A stretch of DNA of 64,000 nt from Allobosea sp039673065 (GTDB lineage: Bacteria > Pseudomonadota > Alphaproteobacteria > Rhizobiales > Beijerinckiaceae): contig NZ_JBDJKW010000004.1 in NCBI RefSeq assembly GCF_039673065.1, positions 62,001 to 126,000 of the forward strand. The letters run 5' to 3'. Shown here one piece after another: positions 43,009-52,314 of the stretch (the stretch's first letter is position 1; each line of letters starts with the position of its first letter). The translations under genes were made by a program, and so were the position numbers. The notes below the pieces were generated by a model that worked only from the letters and a program-made list of their open reading frames with translations, was not told where the DNA came from and ran no database searches.

Positions 43009-43518
43009 ATGCGCATCGGTTTCGTCGCAATTCTGACCGCTCTCGCCGGCATGGCCGCGCTCTCGCCGGCCCAGGCGCAGGAGGACCTGATCTTCCGCAA
43101 GTCGACCGTCTGGAAGATGATGACGCCGAACGACAAGCTCGCGGTCTACGGCGTCGACGACCCGCTCGTCGAGGGCGTGGCCTGCCACTACACCGTGCCC
43201 GAGAAGGGCGGCGTTGCCGGGATGTTCGGCGTGGCGGAAGAGGTCTCCGACGTCTCGCTGTCCTGCCGCCAGATCGGGCCGATCCGCTTCAAGGAGAAGG
43301 CCTCGCAGGGCGATGTCGTCTTCCGCGAGCGCCGCTCGATGATCTGGAAGAAGATGCAGATCGTGCGCGGCTGCGATGCCAAGCGCAATGTGCTGATCTA
43401 CATGGTCTACACCGACAAGCTGATCGACGGCTCGCCGCAGAACTCGACCTCGAGCGTGCCGGTCATGCCCTGGGGTGGCACCGGCGAGGTGGCGCGCTGC
43501 TCGGAATGGATCCGTTGA
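43009..43518 (+). CDS. creA: CreA family protein
   Basis: A 169-residue exported protein with signal peptide (MRIGFVAILTALAGMAALSPAQAQ). The CreA family markers are FRKSTVWKMMTPNDKLAVYGVDDPLVEGVACHY in pieces: KSTVWK, DPLVEGVACHY and SLSCRQIGPI, with MVYTDKLIDGSPQNS near the C-terminus. The family is periplasmic and of unknown biochemical role despite its name from the cre locus. GCGGAGG lies just before the ATG. The next gene is convergent. Confidence 0.92.
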   Translation: MRIGFVAILTALAGMAALSPAQAQEDLIFRKSTVWKMMTPNDKLAVYGVDDPLVEGVACHYTVPEKGGVAGMFGVAEEVSDVSLSCRQIGPIRFKEKASQGDVVFRERRSMIWKKMQIVRGCDAKRNVLIYMVYTDKLIDGSPQNSTSSVPVMPWGGTGEVARCSEWIR

Positions 43519-43567
43519 TCTGAGGCGAGCCGGGGCAGGGCGCCGTCCGGCGGCCTCGCCCTGAACC

Positions 43568-43933
43568 TCAGCCCTCGCAGGTGATGGCGAGCGGCTGCTC
43601 GGCGGTGGCCGCCTTGGTGACGGTCGTGCCGGTGAAGTCTTCGGCGCTGGCCAGTCCGAAGGTCTTGGCGACGCGGTGGCCATTGGCCTCGCACCAGGCA
43701 TCGGCGACGATCTGTCCGCAATCCGAGCGGCTGGCGATGCAATCGGCCACGCCATAGCCGTCCGCGGCGGGCAGGAGATAGGTCTGTGCGGGCTTCGGTG
43801 CGGCGGTGCCCCGGCTCACCGGGATGATGGCCAGCGACAGACCGGCCCCGACGATACCGAACGACCCGACGAGCGCGATGGCGCGACGCATGATGCTTTT
43901 CCCAGGCTTCGACGGGTTCTGAACCTCAGACAT
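43568..43933 (-). CDS. Hypothetical membrane-anchored or exported protein
   Basis: A 121-residue protein starting MSEVQNPSKPGKSIMRRA, followed by one hydrophobic helix (about 17-36), then a periplasmic part with PAADGYGVADCIASRSDCG, DAWCEANGHRVAKTFG and a final ITCEG: four cysteines, probably two disulfides. The start could instead be ATG 43891 (MRRAIAL...), which has GGGA nine bases upstream and would give a plain signal peptide. The domain looks like one of the small conserved Hyphomicrobiales hypothetical families, not named here. Confidence 0.65.
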   Translation of the reverse strand: MSEVQNPSKPGKSIMRRAIALVGSFGIVGAGLSLAIIPVSRGTAAPKPAQTYLLPAADGYGVADCIASRSDCGQIVADAWCEANGHRVAKTFGLASAEDFTGTTVTKAATAEQPLAITCEG

Positions 43934-44261
43934 CCCAGTATGGTTCCGGATCGTTAAGATTCGATTGAATGGCGTGGCTCGCTGGAGCCGGCGCCCGATG
44001 GCCGAATTGCGGCGCCCAGGCGTGATTTCGCTGCGCCGGCCGTGATCGCCGGCCGGGCGTTGCGCGGCTGCCACTTGACGCAAGGCGGCGCGCTGAGGCA
44101 TCACTGCCGCGATGACGCGAGCCCTCGCCACTTTCTGCATTATTTGCCGCTAGCTTCCGCTGGCCGGCTGCTCACGTCCTCGTCTCGAAAGCGAACAGAC
44201 AGAAAGCGCCCCGGCCAGCGGCCAGGATGCCCTTTTGCTCGTTCCGGGACTGTGACCTCCG
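43934..44261. other. Divergent intergenic region upstream of cysS
   Basis: No gene is seen in these 328 bases. The region near 44130-44160 is slightly AT-richer (CATTATTTGCCG) and could hold the cysS promoter. GCCGGCC words repeat near 44036 and 44049. No T-box, riboswitch or leader peptide could be recognised. Confidence 0.4.
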
Positions 44262-45731
44262 ATGCAGCCGACCCTCAGGCTCTACAACACGCTGACGCGC
44301 ACGAAGGATGTCTTCGTGCCGGTCGATCCCGCGAACGTCCGCATGTATGTTTGCGGGCCGACGGTTTACGACTACGCCCATATCGGCAATGCGCGCCCGG
44401 TCATCGTCTTCGACGTGCTCTACCGCTTGCTGCGCCATGTCTACGGGCCGCAGCACGTCACCTATGCGCGTAACCTCACGGACGTCGACGACAAGATCAA
44501 CGCCCGTGCCGCGCGCGACTATCCGGCGTTGCCGCTGAACGAGGCGATTGGGCGGGTCACGCAGGCCACCACCGCCCAGTTCCACGCCGATGTCGACGCA
44601 CTGGGCTGCCTGCGCCCCGACCAGGAGCCGCGCGCCACCGGCCATATCGCCGAGATGAAGGCGATCATCGAGCGCCTCGTCGCGCGCGGCGTCGCCTATG
44701 TCGCCGAGGACCATGTGCTGCTGCACGTGCCGGCGGTGGCGCAACTCTCGGCGGCGCCGAAATACGGCTCGCTCGCCCGCCGCTCGCTCGACGAGATGGT
44801 CGCCGGCGCGCGCGTCGACGTCGCCCCCTACAAGCGCGATCCGATGGACTTCGTGCTGTGGAAGCCGAGCCGCGACGGTGTCGATCCGGGCTGGCCCTCG
44901 CCTTGCGGCATCACCGTCGCGGGCCGCCCGGGCTGGCATATCGAATGCTCGGCCATGTCGATGAAGACCCTGCTGGAGCCCTTCGGCGGCGGCCTCGCCT
45001 GCGATGATCCCGCCCGGAACGTCTTCGACATCCATGGCGGCGGCATCGATCTCGTCTTCCCGCATCACGAGAATGAGCTGGCCCAGAGCTGCTGCGCCTT
45101 CGGCGGGCCGGACGGTGCGCCGCGCATGGCCAATTACTGGATGCACAACGGCTTCCTGCAGGTCGAGGGCGAGAAGATGTCCAAGTCGCTGGGCAACTTC
45201 GTCACCATCAACGAACTGCTGGCGACCGAGAACTTCGGAGGCCGCAAATGGCCGGGCGAGGTGCTGCGCCTCGCCATGCTGCGCACCCATTACCGCCAGC
45301 CGATCGACTGGACGGCGAAGTCGCTCGAGGAGGCCGAGAAGACGCTCGCCGACTGGAGTGCTCTGTCCGGCGAAGCGGCCGCGACCGCGGTGCCCGAGGC
45401 GGTGATCGCGGCGCTGGCCGACGATCTCAATACCTCGCAGGTGCTCGCCGAACTGCATGCCCTGCGCAAGGCGGGCGATGCCGGCGCGTTGCGCGCCAGC
45501 CTGGACCTTCTCGGCGTCGCGCCGCTGCGTGCGGCCGCCGCCGAGCTGGACGCCGATGCCCGTGCCCGCGTCGAGCGGCTGGTCTCCGAGCGCGTCGCGG
45601 CCCGCAAGGCCAAGGACTTCGCGGCCTCCGACCGCCTCCGCGACGAGCTCGTCGCGCTGGGCATCGTGCTGATGGACGGTAAGGACCCGACCACCGGCGA
45701 GCTGATCACGACGTGGGACGTGAAGCGATGA
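44262..45731 (+). CDS. cysS: Cysteine--tRNA ligase
   Basis: A 489-residue class I synthetase. The HIGH motif is HIGN at 40-43 after YVCGPTVYDYA, and the KMSKS motif is exact at 305-309. The active-site zinc ligands expected for CysRS are visible: Cys31, Cys229 (WHIECSAM), His268 and Glu272 (FPHHENE). The C-terminal anticodon-binding region ends with AARKAKDFAASDRLRDEL, the usual family signature. No strong ribosome site is visible before the ATG. Downstream are a small ORF and cimA. Confidence 0.96.
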   Translation: MQPTLRLYNTLTRTKDVFVPVDPANVRMYVCGPTVYDYAHIGNARPVIVFDVLYRLLRHVYGPQHVTYARNLTDVDDKINARAARDYPALPLNEAIGRVTQATTAQFHADVDALGCLRPDQEPRATGHIAEMKAIIERLVARGVAYVAEDHVLLHVPAVAQLSAAPKYGSLARRSLDEMVAGARVDVAPYKRDPMDFVLWKPSRDGVDPGWPSPCGITVAGRPGWHIECSAMSMKTLLEPFGGGLACDDPARNVFDIHGGGIDLVFPHHENELAQSCCAFGGPDGAPRMANYWMHNGFLQVEGEKMSKSLGNFVTINELLATENFGGRKWPGEVLRLAMLRTHYRQPIDWTAKSLEEAEKTLADWSALSGEAAATAVPEAVIAALADDLNTSQVLAELHALRKAGDAGALRASLDLLGVAPLRAAAAELDADARARVERLVSERVAARKAKDFAASDRLRDELVALGIVLMDGKDPTTGELITTWDVKR

Positions 45732-45851
45732 GCCGCTGCCGCGCGCCCTCGTCCCCCTGCGGGAGAGGGAGCGCGGCGAGGGGGCTCGCAACTACCGCGC
45801 GGCCGACGCGGCACCAACCTTCGACAGCGTTTCCATGAAAGCCGCCATCCG

Positions 45852-45971
45852 ATGACCCAGTCCGCTCCCGAGATCCGCAAGGCCGGTTCGCTCTCCTTCG
45901 CCATCAAGCTCGTCATGCTCGCCATGGTGATGCCGAAGGTGCTGCGCTATCGCATGAGGGCGCGGTCGTGA
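45852..45971 (+). CDS. Short ORF (39 aa) overlapping the cimA start
   Basis: A 40-codon frame encoding MTQSAPEIRKAGSLSFAIKL then VMLAMVMPKV and a basic tail (RYRMRARS). It has a hydrophobic, Met-rich helix at about 14-31, so it may bind or insert into membranes. Its TGA overlaps the GTG start of cimA in a GTGA junction, as for many true gene pairs in this window, which argues for translational coupling. The upstream ribosome site is weak. It might be a leader peptide, a small protein gene or chance. Confidence 0.45.
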   Translation: MTQSAPEIRKAGSLSFAIKLVMLAMVMPKVLRYRMRARS

Positions 45972-47566
45972 GCGCCGCCCGCGTCTATCTCTTCGACACG
46001 ACGCTGCGCGACGGCGCCCAGACCACCGGCGTCGACTTCTCGCTCGACGACAAGCGCGCCGTCGCCGCAATGCTCGACCGGCTGGGCATCGACTATGTCG
46101 AGGGCGGCTATCCCGGCGCCAACCCGCTCGACACCGCCTTCTTTGCGCACAAGCCGACGCAGGCGGCCCGCTTCGCAGCCTTCGGCATGACCAAGCGGGC
46201 CGGGCGCTCGGCCGCGAACGATCCCGGCATCGCCGCGCTGCTCGAGGCCGATGCCGACGCGATCGTCTTCGTCGCCAAGAGCTGGGACTATCACGTCCAT
46301 GTCGCGCTCGAGATCCCGCTGGAGGAAAACCTCGCCGGTATCCGCGAGAGCGTCGAGGCGGCGCGCGCCGCCGGCCGCGAGGTGATGCTGGACTGCGAGC
46401 ATTTCTTCGACGGCTACAAGGCCAATCCCGACTACGCGCTCGCCTGCGCGCGGACCGCCTACGAGGCCGGGGCGCGCTGGGTGGTGCTCTGCGACACCAA
46501 TGGCGGCACGCTGCCCGACGAGGTCGGGCGGATCGTCGCCGAGGTGGCGCGGGTCGTCCCGGGCGAGCATCTCGGCATCCACGCCCATGACGATTGCGGC
46601 TGCGCCGTCGCCAATTCGCTGGCGGCGATCGAGGCCGGCGCGCGCCAGATCCAGGGCACGCTGAACGGGCTCGGCGAGCGCTGCGGCAACGCCAATCTCG
46701 TGACGCTGATCGGCACGCTGAAGCTCAAGCAGCGCTATCGCGACCGCTTCGCGACCGGCGTCGGCGAGACCGAGCTCGGCGAGCTGACCCATGTCTCGCG
46801 CGCGCTCGACGAGATGCTAAACCGCGCCCCGAACCGCCATGCGCCCTATGTCGGCGCCTCGGCCTTCGCGACCAAGGCCGGCATCCATGCCTCCGCCGTG
46901 CTGAAGGATCCGCGCACCTACGAGCACGTCGCGCCCGAGGCGACCGGCAATGTCCGCAAGGTGCTGGTCTCCGACCAGGGCGGCAAGTCCAACCTCGTCG
47001 CCGAGCTGGAACGCATCGGCGTGACGCTGGGCCGCGACGATCCGCGCCTGACCCGCGTGCTCCAGGAGCTGAAGGACAAGGAAGCGCAGGGCTATGCCTT
47101 CGAGGGGGCCGACGCCTCCTTCTACCTGCTGGTGCGCCGCATCCTCGGCGAGGTACCGGCCTTCTTCGAGGTCGAGCGCTTCAAGGTCAGCGTCGAGCGC
47201 CGCTACAACGCGGTCGGCGAGCTCGTCACCTTCTCGGAGGCGACGGTGAAGCTCAAGGTCGGCGACGAGGTGCTGATCTCGGCTGCGGAAGGCGCGGCCG
47301 GCCCGGTCAATGCGCTCGACATGGCGCTGCGCAAGGATCTCGGCCGCTATCAGTCGCTGATCGGCGGCCTGCGCCTGGTGGACTACAAGGTCCGCATCTT
47401 CCAGGGCGGTACCGACGCGGTGACGCGCGTGCTGATCGAATCCGCCGACGAGCGCGGCGAGCGCTGGACCACGGTTGGCGTCAGCGCCAACATCATCGAC
47501 GCATCGTTCCAGGCGCTGACGGACTCGATCGTCTACAAGCTGATGCGCGAGGGCGCGACGGCTTAA
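45968..47566 (+). CDS. cimA: Citramalate synthase
   Basis: A 532-residue enzyme of the LeuA/CimA family that condenses acetyl-CoA with pyruvate, giving a threonine-independent route to 2-oxobutyrate and isoleucine. The N-terminal TIM barrel has YLFDTTLRDGAQTTGVDF in pieces: FDTTLRDGAQ, VEGGYPGANPLD and the metal-site HAHDDCGCAVANS. GTLNGLGERCGNANL is the second family signature. The C-terminal LeuA-type regulatory domain (about 420-520) includes DYKVRIFQGGTDAVTRV, so feedback by isoleucine is likely. GTG start overlaps the short upstream ORF. Confidence 0.93.
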   Translation: MSAARVYLFDTTLRDGAQTTGVDFSLDDKRAVAAMLDRLGIDYVEGGYPGANPLDTAFFAHKPTQAARFAAFGMTKRAGRSAANDPGIAALLEADADAIVFVAKSWDYHVHVALEIPLEENLAGIRESVEAARAAGREVMLDCEHFFDGYKANPDYALACARTAYEAGARWVVLCDTNGGTLPDEVGRIVAEVARVVPGEHLGIHAHDDCGCAVANSLAAIEAGARQIQGTLNGLGERCGNANLVTLIGTLKLKQRYRDRFATGVGETELGELTHVSRALDEMLNRAPNRHAPYVGASAFATKAGIHASAVLKDPRTYEHVAPEATGNVRKVLVSDQGGKSNLVAELERIGVTLGRDDPRLTRVLQELKDKEAQGYAFEGADASFYLLVRRILGEVPAFFEVERFKVSVERRYNAVGELVTFSEATVKLKVGDEVLISAAEGAAGPVNALDMALRKDLGRYQSLIGGLRLVDYKVRIFQGGTDAVTRVLIESADERGERWTTVGVSANIIDASFQALTDSIVYKLMREGATA

Positions 47567-47626
47567 GTCGCCGCGCCTTCGCACGGATACGCGGAGCGCG
47601 ATCGCGCAGCGTGCGATCGCATCGGG

Positions 47627-47650
47627 CCGAACGGTGGTTTCACGGTTCGG
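47627..47650. terminator. Hairpin between cimA and a convergent gene
   Basis: Arms CCGAAC-g-GTG and CAC-g-GTTCGG pair over nine positions with one G:G mismatch and a GTTT loop. It lies in the 115-base convergent gap and could end transcription from both sides. GCGATCGC words repeat just upstream (47597-47620). Confidence 0.5.
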
Positions 47651-47681
47651 TCCGACGCCGCTGCCCTCGCGGGCTCGCGCC

Positions 47682-48017
47682 TCAGTCGGTGAGGCGCAGC
47701 GTCCGTTCCTTGCAGAGGTCGACGGCCTCGTGCTCGACATCGGCGTCGTCGCCGAAGCGGCCCATCACGGTGTAGCTGCAACCGGCCGGCTTGGTCAGCT
47801 TCAGCGTGACGCTCTGCCGGGGCGCCAGCGGCTTGGCGAGCTTGGCGACCAGCCGCGCCTGCTCGCCCATGGTCGATATCTCCAGCATCTCGAGCGGAAC
47901 CTCGCGCGTGTTGGTGATCTTGATCTGCCCCGGCGGCCGGGCCGGCTGGGCGAGCGCGGGCAGCGTCGTCAGCAGCGCGGCGGCGCAGGCGATCGCGAAA
48001 CTCCGGTGAGCGGTCAT
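47682..48017 (-). CDS. Hypothetical periplasmic protein
   Basis: A 111-residue protein with signal peptide (MTAHRSFAIACAAALLTTLPALAQ). The mature domain, IKITNTREVPLEMLEISTM...RQSVTLKLTKPAGCSYTVMGRFGDD, reads as a small beta-sandwich and has two cysteines (GCSYT, DLCKERT). The pattern is like small conserved alphaproteobacterial periplasmic proteins that bind nothing known. ATG 48017 has GGGAGA six bases upstream; the longer frame above is non-coding. It is divergent from the ABC exporter. Confidence 0.7.
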   Translation of the reverse strand: MTAHRSFAIACAAALLTTLPALAQPARPPGQIKITNTREVPLEMLEISTMGEQARLVAKLAKPLAPRQSVTLKLTKPAGCSYTVMGRFGDDADVEHEAVDLCKERTLRLTD

Positions 48018-48218
48018 GGCGGTCTCCCGATGCGGCCGGCCTCGCGGGCCGGCGCCGCGATCTGACACCCGGCTTGCGGCGGCGGCAAGGCAGGTTTGCC
48101 GCGCTGGCCGGAGGCGGATCTGCTCCGGCGGCCCGCTCGCATGCCCGCCCTGTCCTCTCAGCCGCTGCATTGCCGAGGGAATCTCCCTATATCGGCGGTT
48201 CGATCTGGAAGAGTTTGC

Positions 48219-50129
48219 ATGTCATCGCCAAACGCGCCGTCCCCGGCGCCGCTATCCCGCTCGGCCGTCATCCAGCCGGGTGCCGGTTTCGTCGCCACCT
48301 TCCGCGCCCTGTGGCCCTATCTCTGGCCGCCGGAGCGCGCCGACCTGCGCAAGCGCGTCGTCGCCGCCTTCGCTTTGATGGTGATGGGCAGGCTCGTGCT
48401 GATGGGCGTGCCCTTCACCTTCAAATGGGCGACCGACGCGCTGGCCGGCAATCCGACGACGCTCTCGGCCTGGCTGCCCTGGCTGGTCGGGGCGCCCCTG
48501 GCGCTGACGGTGATCTACGGCCTGGCGCGGGTCGGCTCCGCCGCCTTCGTCCAGTTGCGCGACGCGATCTTCGCGCCGGTCTTCATGCATGCTGTGCGCA
48601 CGCTGGCGCTGCAGACCTTCGGCCATCTCCACCATCTCTCGCTGCGCTTCCATCTCGAGCGCAAGACCGGCGGCCTGACCCGCGTGCTCGAGCGCGGCCG
48701 CAACGGCATCGAGGAGATGGTGCGCCTCGGCCTCAACCAACTCGTGCCGGTGATCATCGAGGTGACGCTGATCATCGCGGTGCTGCTCTGGCTGTTCGAC
48801 TGGCGCTATGTCGTGGTGCTCGTCGTCATGGTGGTCGGCTACATGGCCTTCACCATCAAGGCCACGGAATGGCGCATCGCCATCCGGGCGCAGATGAACG
48901 AATCCGACACCGACGCCAACGCCAAGGCGATCGACTCGCTGCTCAACTACGAGACGGTGAAGTATTTCGGCGCCGAGGCCCGCGAGACCGCGCGCTACGA
49001 CGTCGCCATGGCGCAGTACGAGCGCAACTCGATCAAGGCCTACACCTCGCTCGCCTGGCTGAACTTCGGCCAGGCCGTGATCTTCGCCGCGGGACTGACG
49101 ATCGCGATGGTGATGTGCGTGCGCGGTTTCCAGGCCGGCACCAACACGGTCGGCGATTTCGTGCTGATCAACGCCATGCTGATCCAGCTCTATCTGCCGC
49201 TGAACTTCATGGGCACCGTCTATCGCGAGATCAAGCAGGCGACGCTCGACATCGCCCAGATGTTCGCCCTGATCGGCCGCGATCCGGAGATCCAGGACCC
49301 GCCTGGCGCCCCGCCGCTGACGGTCGCCACGGGCGCCGTCAGCTTCGAGGACGTGCACTTCGCCTATGTGCCGGAGCGGCCGATCCTGCGCGGCATCTCG
49401 TTCTCGGTGCCCGCCGGCCACACGGTGGCGATCGTCGGCCCCTCGGGCGCCGGCAAGTCGACCCTGTCGCGCCTGCTCTTCCGCTTCTACGAGCCGCAGG
49501 CCGGCCGCATCCTGATCGACGGGCAGGACATCGCAGGGGTCCAGCAGGTCAGCCTACGCCAGGCGGTCGGCATGGTCCCGCAGGACACCGTGCTGTTCAA
49601 CGACACGCTCGAATACAATCTGCGCTACGGCCGGCCGGAGGCGACGCAGGCGGAGATCGAGGAGGCGGCACGGCTCGCCCAGATCGACCGCTTCATCGCC
49701 TCGCTGCCGGAGGGCTACCGCACCTCGGTCGGCGAACGGGGACTGAAGCTCTCCGGCGGCGAGAAGCAGCGCGTCGCCATCGCCCGCACCATCCTCAAGG
49801 GGCCGCCGGTTCTGGTGCTCGACGAGGCGACTTCGGCGCTCGATTCCTTCACCGAGAAGGAGATCCAGGACGCGCTCGACCGGGTGAGCGAGGGCCGCAC
49901 CACGCTGGTCATCGCCCACAGGCTCTCGACAGTGGTCAACGCCGACGAGATCATCGTGCTCGACAAGGGGCTGATCGTCGAGCGCGGCCATCACCGCGAG
50001 CTGCTCGCCGCAGGCGGGATCTATGCGGGGATGTGGAACCGCCAGCGCCAGGTCGACGAGGCCAAGGCGACGCTGCAGCGCGCCAGCGCCGAGGAAGGCG
50101 AGAGCGTGCGGGTCACGCTCGGCGAGTGA
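48219..50129 (+). CDS. Atm1-type ABC exporter (fused membrane and ATPase domains)
   Basis: A 636-residue half-transporter that works as a homodimer. Six membrane helices lie between about 45 and 330, containing YFGAEARETARYD and the Atm1 signature QLYLPLNFMGTVYREIKQ. The ATPase has Walker A GPSGAGKST (407-415), signature LSGGEKQR (511-518), Walker B VLVLDEATS (531-539) and switch His567. Bacterial Atm1 relatives export glutathione-bound metals or related thiol compounds. The ATG at 48219 follows GGAAGAG. No Fe-S or metal genes are adjacent. Confidence 0.9.
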   Translation: MSSPNAPSPAPLSRSAVIQPGAGFVATFRALWPYLWPPERADLRKRVVAAFALMVMGRLVLMGVPFTFKWATDALAGNPTTLSAWLPWLVGAPLALTVIYGLARVGSAAFVQLRDAIFAPVFMHAVRTLALQTFGHLHHLSLRFHLERKTGGLTRVLERGRNGIEEMVRLGLNQLVPVIIEVTLIIAVLLWLFDWRYVVVLVVMVVGYMAFTIKATEWRIAIRAQMNESDTDANAKAIDSLLNYETVKYFGAEARETARYDVAMAQYERNSIKAYTSLAWLNFGQAVIFAAGLTIAMVMCVRGFQAGTNTVGDFVLINAMLIQLYLPLNFMGTVYREIKQATLDIAQMFALIGRDPEIQDPPGAPPLTVATGAVSFEDVHFAYVPERPILRGISFSVPAGHTVAIVGPSGAGKSTLSRLLFRFYEPQAGRILIDGQDIAGVQQVSLRQAVGMVPQDTVLFNDTLEYNLRYGRPEATQAEIEEAARLAQIDRFIASLPEGYRTSVGERGLKLSGGEKQRVAIARTILKGPPVLVLDEATSALDSFTEKEIQDALDRVSEGRTTLVIAHRLSTVVNADEIIVLDKGLIVERGHHRELLAAGGIYAGMWNRQRQVDEAKATLQRASAEEGESVRVTLGE

Positions 50130-50155
50130 GGGAAGGCCCCCGCGCGCTCACCGTT

Positions 50156-51676
50156 TCAGGCGGCGCTGCGTGCGCCGGGCTCGGGCAATGCCGGCAGGGT
50201 GTCCATCACCCGTTCGGCCGGCAGCGTGATCGTCACCTCCGTGCCGGCGCGGGGCCTGGAGCGGATCTGGAAGCCGCCGCCATGCAGGTCGATCAGGCCC
50301 TTGACGATCGGCAGGCCGAGGCCGGAGCCCTGTTCGGCGGTCTTGATGGCGAGCGAACCGCGGCCGAAGCTCTGCAGCACGGTCGGGAACTCTTCTTCCG
50401 GGATGCCGGGGCCGGTGTCGCTGACGCTGACATATTGCCCGCCGGCCGCGGTCCAGCCGACTTTGATCGAAATCTCGCCGCCCTGCGGGGTGAATTTGAT
50501 CGCGTTCGACAGCACGTTGAGCACGGCCTGCCGCAGGGCCCGCTCGTCGCCCCAGATCGCCGGCAGCTCCGGCTCGACCGCCTGGCGGATGGTCTGGCCC
50601 TTGGCCTTCGCCCGGAGCTTCAGCATGTGGACGCTCTCGTCGACGATGCCCGAAAGGCTGAGCGACTCCTCGTTGAGGTCGTATTTGCCGGCCTCGATGC
50701 GCGACAGGTCGAGGATCTCGTTGATCAGGTTGAGCAGATGCTGGCCTGAATCGTGGATGTCGCCGGAATATTCCTTGTAGGCCGGGTTGGCGTGCGGGCC
50801 GAACACCTCGTTCTTCATCACCTCCGAGAAGCCGAGGATGGCGTTCAGCGGCGTGCGCAGCTCGTGGCTCATCGTCGCCAGGAAGCGCGACTTGGCCAGA
50901 TTGGCCTCCTCGGCCTTGCGCCGCGCCTCGTCGGAATTGGCGTTGGCGGTCTCCAGCTCGGCGATCAGCGCGTCCTTCTCGGCACGGAAGGCGATGGTGG
51001 CGACCGAGGTGGCGTAGAGCCGGTTGGCCAGGAAGACGAAGAAGAGCTGCGCGCAGGCCGCCATCAGCAGCAACGTCATGCTGTCCATGTCGCCATGGCC
51101 GGAGAAGAACAGCGCGGTGCCGAGCGCGATCGGGGCCAGCCCGGCATAGACGACGATCGGCAGCGTCGCTCCCAGCATGACGGTCAGGGCGCTGACGATC
51201 AGCAGCGCCGTCACCACGAAGAAGCGCGCGCCCGGCGCCTCCTGGCCGAGGAACAGCACCAGCAGCAGCGCCCAGCAGGTGCCGTGCAGCAGTTCGGCGA
51301 GCGCGATCGCCTTGCGCCAGAAGCCGATCCGTACCCGCTCGGCCTGCTCGGCGAGGAAGCGGCGGCAGAGCAGCAGCGTGATCCCGGCCGAGAGCACGAC
51401 CGGCACCAGCCAGCCCATGACCTTGTAGACCGGCACCCAGATGCAGGTCGCGGCGGCGATGAGGGCCGCCAGCACCAGCGTCCCGGCGACGCCGGCGCTG
51501 CGGTATTGCGCGAACAGGCGCACCAGCTCGTAGTCGAAGGCGCGGTCGAGCCCGGTCGTCGAGGTCAGCCGCTCGCGGGCCGACCGAACCTCGCGGCTGA
51601 TCAGCTTGCGGCGTGCCAGCGCGGAAGGATCGGGACCGCGTCCGCGCTGCACCTGCTCGGCTGTGAGGTCCGACAT
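50156..51676 (-). CDS. Membrane-bound sensor histidine kinase
   Basis: A 506-residue kinase with a cytoplasmic N-terminus (about 1-60), about six membrane helices between 62 and 220, a coiled-coil linker (230-262) and the catalytic core. The H-box is MSHELRTPLNAILGFSEVM with His271. The N box is NVLSNAIKFT, G1 is DTGPGIP and G2 is GSGLGLPI. It resembles the PleC/DivJ/PdhS-like group in its core, but lacks PAS domains, so sensing may be through the membrane part. No response regulator gene is adjacent. ATG 51676 is chosen over one 39 bases upstream. Confidence 0.9.
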   Translation of the reverse strand: MSDLTAEQVQRGRGPDPSALARRKLISREVRSARERLTSTTGLDRAFDYELVRLFAQYRSAGVAGTLVLAALIAAATCIWVPVYKVMGWLVPVVLSAGITLLLCRRFLAEQAERVRIGFWRKAIALAELLHGTCWALLLVLFLGQEAPGARFFVVTALLIVSALTVMLGATLPIVVYAGLAPIALGTALFFSGHGDMDSMTLLLMAACAQLFFVFLANRLYATSVATIAFRAEKDALIAELETANANSDEARRKAEEANLAKSRFLATMSHELRTPLNAILGFSEVMKNEVFGPHANPAYKEYSGDIHDSGQHLLNLINEILDLSRIEAGKYDLNEESLSLSGIVDESVHMLKLRAKAKGQTIRQAVEPELPAIWGDERALRQAVLNVLSNAIKFTPQGGEISIKVGWTAAGGQYVSVSDTGPGIPEEEFPTVLQSFGRGSLAIKTAEQGSGLGLPIVKGLIDLHGGGFQIRSRPRAGTEVTITLPAERVMDTLPALPEPGARSAA

Positions 51677-51762
51677 TCCAGACTGACAATCTCTCCGTCC
51701 GGCGGCTGCGCCCATGCAGGCCGGCTCGCCATCATGGCTTGCAAATCGTTAAGCTAGTGCTG

Positions 51763-52314
51763 ATGGCGAAGGCACGATTCAGGGCAGTCGGGCGCGGGCC
51801 CTTCGGCTGGCACAGGGTGGGGCGCGGCGTCGATCTGGCGGTCGCGCTCGGCCTGCTGCTGCTCATGGCGATCGCCGGCGCGGTGCTGCAATACCGCCTG
51901 GGGCCGTCGCGGGAGCTCGTCGGCCATGCCAGCGCCATCGACGGGGATTCGTTGCGCCTCGCCGGCGAGGAATTGCGGCTGGAAGGGCTCGACGCGCCGG
52001 AATATCGCCAGCGCTGCCGGGCGCGGGACGGGCGCGAGGTCGCCTGCGGCCGGGATGCCCATCGGGCGCTCGCCGCGATGCTCGCCGCCGGTCCGGTCAC
52101 CTGCGCCATCTCCCGTCCGGATCGCTATGGCCGCGGCCTCGCCATCTGCCGGCAGGGCGAGACCGAGATCAACGCCGCGCTCGTGCTGCAAGGACAGGCG
52201 GTCGCCTATGGCGGCTACCGCGCTGAGGAGGAGAGGGCGAAGGCCGCCGGTCACGGGCTCTGGGCGCTGGATTTCGAGCGCCCGGCCGATTGGCGGCGCA
52301 GCCATCCGCGCTGA
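51763..52314 (+). CDS. Thermonuclease (SNase)-like protein with N-terminal membrane anchor
   Basis: A 183-residue protein with one hydrophobic helix (24-44) and an SNase fold. Catalytic-type residues appear as ASAIDGDSLRL (Asp60/Asp62), LRLEGLDAPEYRQ (Arg72, Glu80) and DRYGRGLA (Arg121 or Arg124). Cysteines at 85 and 95 and at 114 and 129 could form disulfides, fitting a periplasmic domain. It may degrade DNA or RNA outside the cytoplasm. ATG 51763 is preferred over a non-ATG start at 51739. It is divergent from the histidine kinase across 86 bases. Confidence 0.85.
   Translation: MAKARFRAVGRGPFGWHRVGRGVDLAVALGLLLLMAIAGAVLQYRLGPSRELVGHASAIDGDSLRLAGEELRLEGLDAPEYRQRCRARDGREVACGRDAHRALAAMLAAGPVTCAISRPDRYGRGLAICRQGETEINAALVLQGQAVAYGGYRAEEERAKAAGHGLWALDFERPADWRRSHPR

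Noticed and set aside
43934..44261. T-box or leader control of cysS
   Set aside because: No specifier loop, antiterminator or short cysteine-rich leader peptide could be found; T-boxes are also rare in this class.
45746..45782. REP-like element between cysS and the small ORF
   Set aside because: CCCTCG / CGAGGG arms exist with a GGGAGAGGGA centre, but only one copy is seen and the pairing is short.
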